This document shows, one piece after another, positions 58,985 through 64,000 of a DNA stretch of 64,000 nucleotides; the stretch's first letter is position 1, and each line of letters begins with the position of its first letter. Source of the DNA: Sphingobacteriaceae bacterium (GTDB lineage: Bacteria > Bacteroidota > Bacteroidia > UBA7662). Made by a program: the position numbers and the translations under genes. Under the pieces are notes generated by a model. It saw only the letters and a program-made list of their open reading frames with translations. It did not search any database and was not told the origin of the DNA. Location: contig PNNG01000010.1 of the NCBI GenBank assembly GCA_013824115.1, positions 62,001-126,000 of the forward strand, in the 5' to 3' direction.

Positions 58985-61900
58985 TGGGAGCACTGCAGCC
59001 GCTTACGAATACGCAATCGCAGACAGCCGAACGTCCCGAAAGCACGGTTGGACAACTGTTGAGCTTGTATGCGGCTCATCCGCAGCACCGCAAGTTGCAG
59101 CAGCTTTTACAGGCAGAACGAGCCCGGGTACAATTGCGTAATCTCAGTGGCTCGCTGTCTGCTGTATTGGCTGCGGCCTGCTGGCAAGAGACTCATGGCA
59201 CCCTATTATTGGTACTCAATGAGCGAGAGGAGGCGGCTTATTTCTACAACGATTTGAGTAATTTGCTACCCGATAAAGACATTCTTTTTTTTCCGGCCAG
59301 CTACCGCAAACATTACGATCCTGAAGGGCTTGATTCAGGCAATGTGCTTCAACGTGCCGAAGTGCTCAATCAACTGAACCATACCAAAACGAGGGGCGAG
59401 CTGATAGTTACCTACCCAGAAGCACTAGCCGAAAAGGTGGTAAACAAATTTACCATCACCAAGAATACCATCGACATCCGTGTTAAGGACGTACTGAAGC
59501 TCGATTTCCTCACCGAAATGCTGGTGGAATATGGTTTTGAGCGCGAAGATTTTGTGTACGAGCCCGGCCAGTTCAGCATCCGTGGTGGCATCATCGATGT
59601 GTTCAGCTTTGCGCACGATTTGCCTTACCGCATCGAGTTGTTCGGTGATGAGGTAGAGAGCATTCGCACGTTCAACACCGAAAGCCAGCTGAGCGTGAAG
59701 AACATCCATCACCTCAGCCTCATTCCTAATGTGCAAACCCATTTGCTGAAAGAAAGCCGGCAAAGCATGCTCGATTTTGTGCCTGCCGATACTATAGTGT
59801 GGATGAAGGAGCCCAGTTTGGTAGCCGACCGCATTGGCAACAGCTTCGACAAAGCCGCCGATCATTGGAAAGCGGCAGAAGGATTAGAAGAACTTACGCC
59901 TACTGAAGCCTTCGAAACCCCCGAAAGCTTCCTGAACCTGTTACTCGAAAAACGCTTGGTGAGTTGGGGTAGCGACCCGTTGAAAGGGGCCGATGTGCAT
60001 ACCATCAATTGGCAAGCGGTGCCGCAACCTCCCATTCGCAAAAACTTCAGCCTACTCATTGAAGGCATGCAAGCCAACGAAAAGGCAGGCTTTCGGAACC
60101 TGCTTTTCAGCGAAACACCCAAACAAATTGAGCGGCTCTACCATATTTTCGAGGATTTGAAGGCGGGATTGCTTTTTTACCCCATTTACACTTCTTTACA
60201 CGAAGGATTTGTAGACAAGCAGCTCCAACTGAGTGTATATACCGACCACCAGATTTTTGAACGCTATCACAAATACCGATTGCGGGAGTACAAGGGGAAA
60301 AGCCAGGCCATTACCCTCAAAGAAATCAAAGACTTGCGGCCTGGCGATTTTGTGGTGCATATCGACCACGGGGTGGGTACGTTCGACGGTCTCGAAAAGC
60401 TAGATGTAAATGGCCAGCAGCAAGAGGCAGTGCGTATTATTTACCGCGATGGTGATTTGTTGTACGTGGGCATCAATAGTCTGCATAAAATTGCCAAATA
60501 CAGTGGTAAAGAAGGGGTTCCGCCCCGAATCAACAAACTAGGCAGCGATGCTTGGGAAAAGCTTAAAACCAAGACCAAGAGCAAGGTTAAAGACATTGCC
60601 AAGGACCTCATAGCACTGTATGCGAAACGCAAGGGCACCAAGGGCTTTGCCTTCTCACCCGACAGCTACCTGCAGAACGAGCTTGAAGCCAGCTTCATTT
60701 ATGAAGACACTCCCGACCAATACAAAGCAACCGAAGCCACCAAGGCCGACATGCAAAAGGCCTATCCGATGGACCGGCTGGTGTGCGGCGATGTAGGCTT
60801 CGGTAAAACCGAAATTGCCATCCGTGCGGCTTTCAAAGCAGCTACCGACGGCAAGCAAGTGGCAGTGCTGGTACCCACAACTATATTGGCCTTGCAGCAT
60901 TTTAAAACTTTCAGCAAGCGTTTGGCCGAATTCCCGGTAACGGTTGATTATCTCAACCGCTTTCGTTCAGCCAAAGAGCAAAAAGAAGTGCTCGAGAAGC
61001 TCGAGCAAGGCAAAATCGACATCCTCATTGGCACCCATAAGCTGGTTGGCAAGAGCGTGAAGTTCAAAGACATTGGCCTGCTTGTGATTGACGAGGAGCA
61101 GAAATTTGGGGTAGGTGTAAAAGAAAAACTGCGTCAGCTGCGGGTGAATGTAGATACGTTAACGCTCACCGCCACACCCATTCCGCGCACCTTGCAGTTT
61201 TCGCTGATGGGTGCCCGTGACTTAAGCGTCATCAGCACACCGCCGCCGAACAGGCAGCCTGTACATACCGAGTTGATTGTGCTCGACGAGGAAAAAATTC
61301 AGGATGCCATCAATTACGAAGTCGACCGCGGGGGTCAGGTATTTTTTGTGCACAACCGCGTGGGCAACATCCAGGATGTGGCACAGATGATACGAAAACT
61401 CTGTCCACGCATGAGCATTTGCGTGGGCCACGGCCAAATGGACGGCGACGAGCTCGAAGACGTGCTGCTCGACTTTATCGACGGCAGGTACGATGTGCTG
61501 GTAGCCACAAACATCATTGAATCGGGTCTCGATATTCCCAATGCCAACACCATCATTATCAACCAAGCGCAGAATTTCGGCCTCAGCGATTTGCACCAGA
61601 TGCGGGGTCGTGTGGGCCGGTCAAACATCAAGGCCTTTTGCTACCTGGTAACACCCCCTTTGAGCACACTTACCACCGAAGCTCGCAAGCGACTCAAAGC
61701 CCTAGAAGAATATAGCGATTTGGGAAGCGGCTTTCAAATTGCCATGCGCGACCTCGACATTCGCGGGGCTGGCAATATGCTGGGAGCCGAGCAAAGTGGT
61801 TTCATCACTGAAATCGGCTTTGATATGTATCAGAAAATTTTGGATGAAGCCCTGCGTGAGTTACGCGATACCGAGTTTGCCGGCTTATTCGACGAGCCCC

Positions 61901-62373
61901 AGCAGCAGGAATTTGTGCGCGATGTGCAACTGGATACCGACTTAGCTGCTTTGCTTCCCGATTCCTATGTTCGCAGCACCAGCGAACGCTTGAGCTTGTA
62001 TATGCAGCTCGACAATACTGAAACCGAAGAAGGCTTGGAGCGCTTCAAAAACGAGCTGATTGACCGTTTTGGTCAGCTACCTACCCAAGCCGAAACGCTA
62101 TTGAGCCTCATTCGATTGCGTTGGGAGGCCAAAGCCTTGGGTATGGAAAGAGTCCTGCTAAAAAGCGGCAAAATGAAGTGCTTTTTTGTGCCAGGCAATA
62201 ACGAACGCTTTTACCAGAGCGAGGTATTCGGGCAAATTCTTGCCTATGTGCAACAGCATCCCCATTTGGTGAACTTGAAACAAGTAAAAGCCACCGTACT
62301 GCTGGAGTTTGAAGGAGTACGCGAGGCGGAGGTGGCGTTGCTTCGTTTGCAGGCCTTGCGCGCCAATAACTAA
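58984..62373 (+). CDS. mfd: Transcription-repair coupling factor Mfd
   Basis: It removes RNA polymerase stalled at DNA damage and recruits UvrA. The 1129-residue protein matches E. coli Mfd (1148). It has a UvrB-like N-terminal domain (FPASYRKHYDPEG), the RNA polymerase interaction domain (DFVVHIDHGVGTFDGLEKL), the helicase motor with GDVGFGKTE (about residue 600) and VIDEEQKFGV (about 702), TATPIPRTL, and a C-terminal TRCF domain. One base overlaps the preceding gene. Confidence 0.96.
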   Translation: MGALQPLTNTQSQTAERPESTVGQLLSLYAAHPQHRKLQQLLQAERARVQLRNLSGSLSAVLAAACWQETHGTLLLVLNEREEAAYFYNDLSNLLPDKDILFFPASYRKHYDPEGLDSGNVLQRAEVLNQLNHTKTRGELIVTYPEALAEKVVNKFTITKNTIDIRVKDVLKLDFLTEMLVEYGFEREDFVYEPGQFSIRGGIIDVFSFAHDLPYRIELFGDEVESIRTFNTESQLSVKNIHHLSLIPNVQTHLLKESRQSMLDFVPADTIVWMKEPSLVADRIGNSFDKAADHWKAAEGLEELTPTEAFETPESFLNLLLEKRLVSWGSDPLKGADVHTINWQAVPQPPIRKNFSLLIEGMQANEKAGFRNLLFSETPKQIERLYHIFEDLKAGLLFYPIYTSLHEGFVDKQLQLSVYTDHQIFERYHKYRLREYKGKSQAITLKEIKDLRPGDFVVHIDHGVGTFDGLEKLDVNGQQQEAVRIIYRDGDLLYVGINSLHKIAKYSGKEGVPPRINKLGSDAWEKLKTKTKSKVKDIAKDLIALYAKRKGTKGFAFSPDSYLQNELEASFIYEDTPDQYKATEATKADMQKAYPMDRLVCGDVGFGKTEIAIRAAFKAATDGKQVAVLVPTTILALQHFKTFSKRLAEFPVTVDYLNRFRSAKEQKEVLEKLEQGKIDILIGTHKLVGKSVKFKDIGLLVIDEEQKFGVGVKEKLRQLRVNVDTLTLTATPIPRTLQFSLMGARDLSVISTPPPNRQPVHTELIVLDEEKIQDAINYEVDRGGQVFFVHNRVGNIQDVAQMIRKLCPRMSICVGHGQMDGDELEDVLLDFIDGRYDVLVATNIIESGLDIPNANTIIINQAQNFGLSDLHQMRGRVGRSNIKAFCYLVTPPLSTLTTEARKRLKALEEYSDLGSGFQIAMRDLDIRGAGNMLGAEQSGFITEIGFDMYQKILDEALRELRDTEFAGLFDEPQQQEFVRDVQLDTDLAALLPDSYVRSTSERLSLYMQLDNTETEEGLERFKNELIDRFGQLPTQAETLLSLIRLRWEAKALGMERVLLKSGKMKCFFVPGNNERFYQSEVFGQILAYVQQHPHLVNLKQVKATVLLEFEGVREAEVALLRLQALRANN

Positions 62374-62406
62374 AAAACCGCAGCCACTTTTGAGCGACTG
62401 CGGTTT
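62372..62406 (-). terminator. Terminator between mfd and the universal stress gene
   Basis: AAACCGCAG and CTGCGGTTT (62375-62383, 62398-62406) form a stem with a 14-base loop; on the minus strand a T run follows, so it mainly ends the minus-strand genes. Confidence 0.65.
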
Positions 62407-62427
62407 AACGATTCTGCCAATTGGACT

Positions 62428-63276
62428 TTAGCCAGATATAGGGAATACCAAGACCGGAATTTCGGCTTTGTACACCATATCGTCGATCACATCTGAGCCG
62501 AACAAAGCGTCGAGGAAGGAACGGTGCTCGCGCGATAGAATGATTAAACCGGCATTCATGGCTTTGATGGCTGCTTCAATACCATCGTCTACATCGCTAT
62601 CCACAAATTGGTGGAAAGCCATATCGTTATATGCCACGCTGCTATTGGCCAATGATGCAAAGCCAGCCATTTTAAGCTCCTCTTCGAAGCTCTTCTTTTT
62701 GCAAACATGCACCACGTTGATGTGGCTTTTAAGCTCGCGAGCCAATCTACTGATGCGCAATAAGATGTTCAAATCGCCTTCCCGAAAATCGGTACCAAAC
62801 ACCATGCTTTTGAGATTCACTTCCTTCACCTTGTTGGTGGTTGCCAAAACCGGACATGGTGCCAAATCGATGACGCCATTGGTGATGCTATCAAAAACAA
62901 ATCGGCGCAAACCCGAACTGATGCGGTTGCCCATACATATGAGGTCGTACCGGCCTTCCGCAGCTTCTTTTACAATGGCTTGAATGGGATTTCCAATGAC
63001 CAATCGGCTTTCGATTCGCACTTTTAAGCGGGCCAACTCTGCTTTGGCCAATTTAACTTGTTCTTTCAGCGCAGGTCTGGCTGATTTTTCGAGTTCATTG
63101 CGCAATTTATCCTTCCGCAACTCGGTGCTATAAGGCAAATCGAGCGCATGAAACACTGTGATTTCCGCTCTCGTCACTCTGGCCAGCTCGCAAGCAATTT
63201 TGAGGGCCTGTACCGATTTTTCAGTGAAGTCGGTAGGCACGAGTATTTTCTGAACTACAGAAGATCTTTTAGCCAT
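62428..63276 (-). CDS. Universal stress protein, two tandem Usp domains
   Basis: A 282-residue protein with two Usp domains: the first (KILVPTDFTEKSVQALKIACELA to GNRISSGLRRFVFDSITNGVIDLAPCPVLA) and the second (KSMVFGTDFREGDLNILLRISRLA to LSREHRSFLDALFGSDVIDDMVYKAEIPVLVF). The GNRxSxxxR-like ATP-binding segment in the first domain is a partial match of the G2xG9xS/T motif. It lies 1 base after the end of another Usp gene; the two are likely co-transcribed. Confidence 0.9.
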   Translation of the reverse strand: MAKRSSVVQKILVPTDFTEKSVQALKIACELARVTRAEITVFHALDLPYSTELRKDKLRNELEKSARPALKEQVKLAKAELARLKVRIESRLVIGNPIQAIVKEAAEGRYDLICMGNRISSGLRRFVFDSITNGVIDLAPCPVLATTNKVKEVNLKSMVFGTDFREGDLNILLRISRLARELKSHINVVHVCKKKSFEEELKMAGFASLANSSVAYNDMAFHQFVDSDVDDGIEAAIKAMNAGLIILSREHRSFLDALFGSDVIDDMVYKAEIPVLVFPISG

Positions 63277-63277
63277 T

Positions 63278-64000
63278 TCAATGGGTAATATACGTTAACT
63301 GGGTGCCAGTGCGCAAAATATGGTCGGCAGTGCTTCCACTGAAGAAACGAGCGATACCGCTGCCTCCATAGGCCCCCATCACCACCAGCAAATTGCCCTT
63401 TTGTGCAGCAAAATAGGGGATTTCGTCTTTGGGTTTGCCAATGAGATCCATGACTTGAAGATTTTTGAATCGTAAATTGAGCAATTCTAAAAGCGAGTCC
63501 TCAACAGGTTCAATCAGATCGGCCTTTTCGAAAACCCGCAAGAAGTACACAGGCCACTCTTTACAGTTGGGGCGGAAATTGTGGTAAAAGGCTTCAATGG
63601 CGCGTAAGCTGCTGTCGGAACCGTCGTAACAGAGCGCCACCCCATCGGGATTATAACCTCTTTCGGGCAGTAGCAGCATCGGACAGCGTGATTTGCTAAG
63701 CATGTCTTTCACCAATTGCTGATCGCCTTCCATGCTCAAAGTGTTGTAGGCATGGTAACCCATAAGCATGAGGTCGGCATAACGGCTCTCGCTCACCAGC
63801 TCCGATACAGGATCACCCTTCTGGAAATGCACGCGAAATCGAATGCCTGCCTTTTTGCATTCCTCCACAAAGTAATTGATGTTTTGTACCGTCTTCTTCT
63901 CGCTTTCGTTCATGCTCTCTTTGATCACTTCGAAAGTGTGCTCATAATAAACGGGTTCACCGCCTAAAACGGTGTAGTAATCCACCAAAGTAAGGTCTTG
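63278..64000 (-). CDS. Universal stress protein (N-terminus beyond window)
   Basis: The frame is open to the window edge, so the 5' end is missing; the visible part is 240 residues. It has the end of one Usp domain (ADLMLMGYHAYNTL, SRCPMLLLPE) and a second domain (NPDGVALCYDGSDSSLRAIEAF to GNLLVVMGAYGGSGIARFFSGSTADHIL) with the clear ATP-binding motif GAYGGSGIARFFSGST. The TTG at 63988 is an internal codon, not the start. Confidence 0.88.
   Translation of the reverse strand, partial: QDLTLVDYYTVLGGEPVYYEHTFEVIKESMNESEKKTVQNINYFVEECKKAGIRFRVHFQKGDPVSELVSESRYADLMLMGYHAYNTLSMEGDQQLVKDMLSKSRCPMLLLPERGYNPDGVALCYDGSDSSLRAIEAFYHNFRPNCKEWPVYFLRVFEKADLIEPVEDSLLELLNLRFKNLQVMDLIGKPKDEIPYFAAQKGNLLVVMGAYGGSGIARFFSGSTADHILRTGTQLTYITH

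Noticed and set aside
1..64000. CRISPR arrays, tRNA or rRNA genes, prophage or insertion sequences
   Set aside because: No regularly spaced repeats, transposase or integrase genes, or structural RNA genes were recognised. The 32-bp tandem repeat at 38187 has only two copies and no spacer.

Overview
The window is bacterial chromosome from a member of the Bacteroidota, most likely an aquatic, gliding-type lineage. The evidence is type IX secretion (T9SS) cargo proteins with C-terminal sorting domains, a gldA-gldF-gldG block next to dnaN, TAnnTTTG-type -7 promoter boxes, DUF4270, BT_3928-type and DUF1599 genes, a TonB-dependent receptor with a carboxypeptidase-like N-terminal domain, and a light-driven proton-pump rhodopsin. 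I see no rRNA, tRNA, CRISPR array, prophage or insertion sequence. Order and genus cannot be fixed from the sequence alone.

Layout. 1-7.1 kb: recJ (cut by the window edge), methylmalonyl-CoA epimerase, a small secreted protein, kbl, UDP-glucose dehydrogenase, a TPR lipoprotein and the overlapping pair folP-cdaA (c-di-AMP synthesis). 7.1-12.3 kb: a tightly packed plus-strand series with DUF1599, a BT_3928-type DoxX/thioredoxin protein, an orphan peptide-type ABC permease, aroK, an LpxH-like phosphoesterase and a glycosyltransferase. 12.4-14.4 kb: two convergent regulators, an AraC type and a membrane TPR-HTH type. 14.4-20.1 kb: envelope lipoproteins and a TonB receptor. 20.1-30.7 kb: an arginase-fold protein with altered metal-site motifs, murF, an FG-GAP T9SS cargo protein, then gldA-gldF-gldG-DUF4340-dnaN. 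30.9-33.3 kb: a TauE-type permease, an unknown gene and a stand-alone rhodopsin.

33.3-39.4 kb: a possible decayed gene, asnS with a coiled-coil insertion, rpoN, a PAP2-like membrane protein, a PaaG-like hydratase, and an AAA/DUF4143 ATPase preceded by two exact-length 32-bp tandem repeats with palindromic cores. 39.5-43.8 kb: two paralogous T9SS proteins with a CxxCH motif flank an FAH-family hydrolase. 43.9-50.8 kb: TetR, prs-rplY-pth, then glmS, DUF4270 and a short glycogen-synthase-like gene on the minus strand. 50.9-57.4 kb: panC-panD-UPF0104-rfaE2-T9SS adhesin-rmuC, packed with overlaps. 57.4-57.7 kb: a promoter-to-terminator unit with no ORF, a candidate small RNA with a possible pseudoknot. 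57.7-64 kb: a TlpA-like lipoprotein, mfd and two tandem universal stress proteins.

Most genes are housekeeping. The items most worth following up are the rhodopsin, which carries a glycine at the carotenoid-antenna fenestration position, the candidate small RNA at 57.5 kb, the tandem operator-like repeat before the DUF4143 ATPase, and the glycogen-synthase-like gene that lacks the family's substrate loop and second domain. All functional calls come from reading the sequence; no database search was run.
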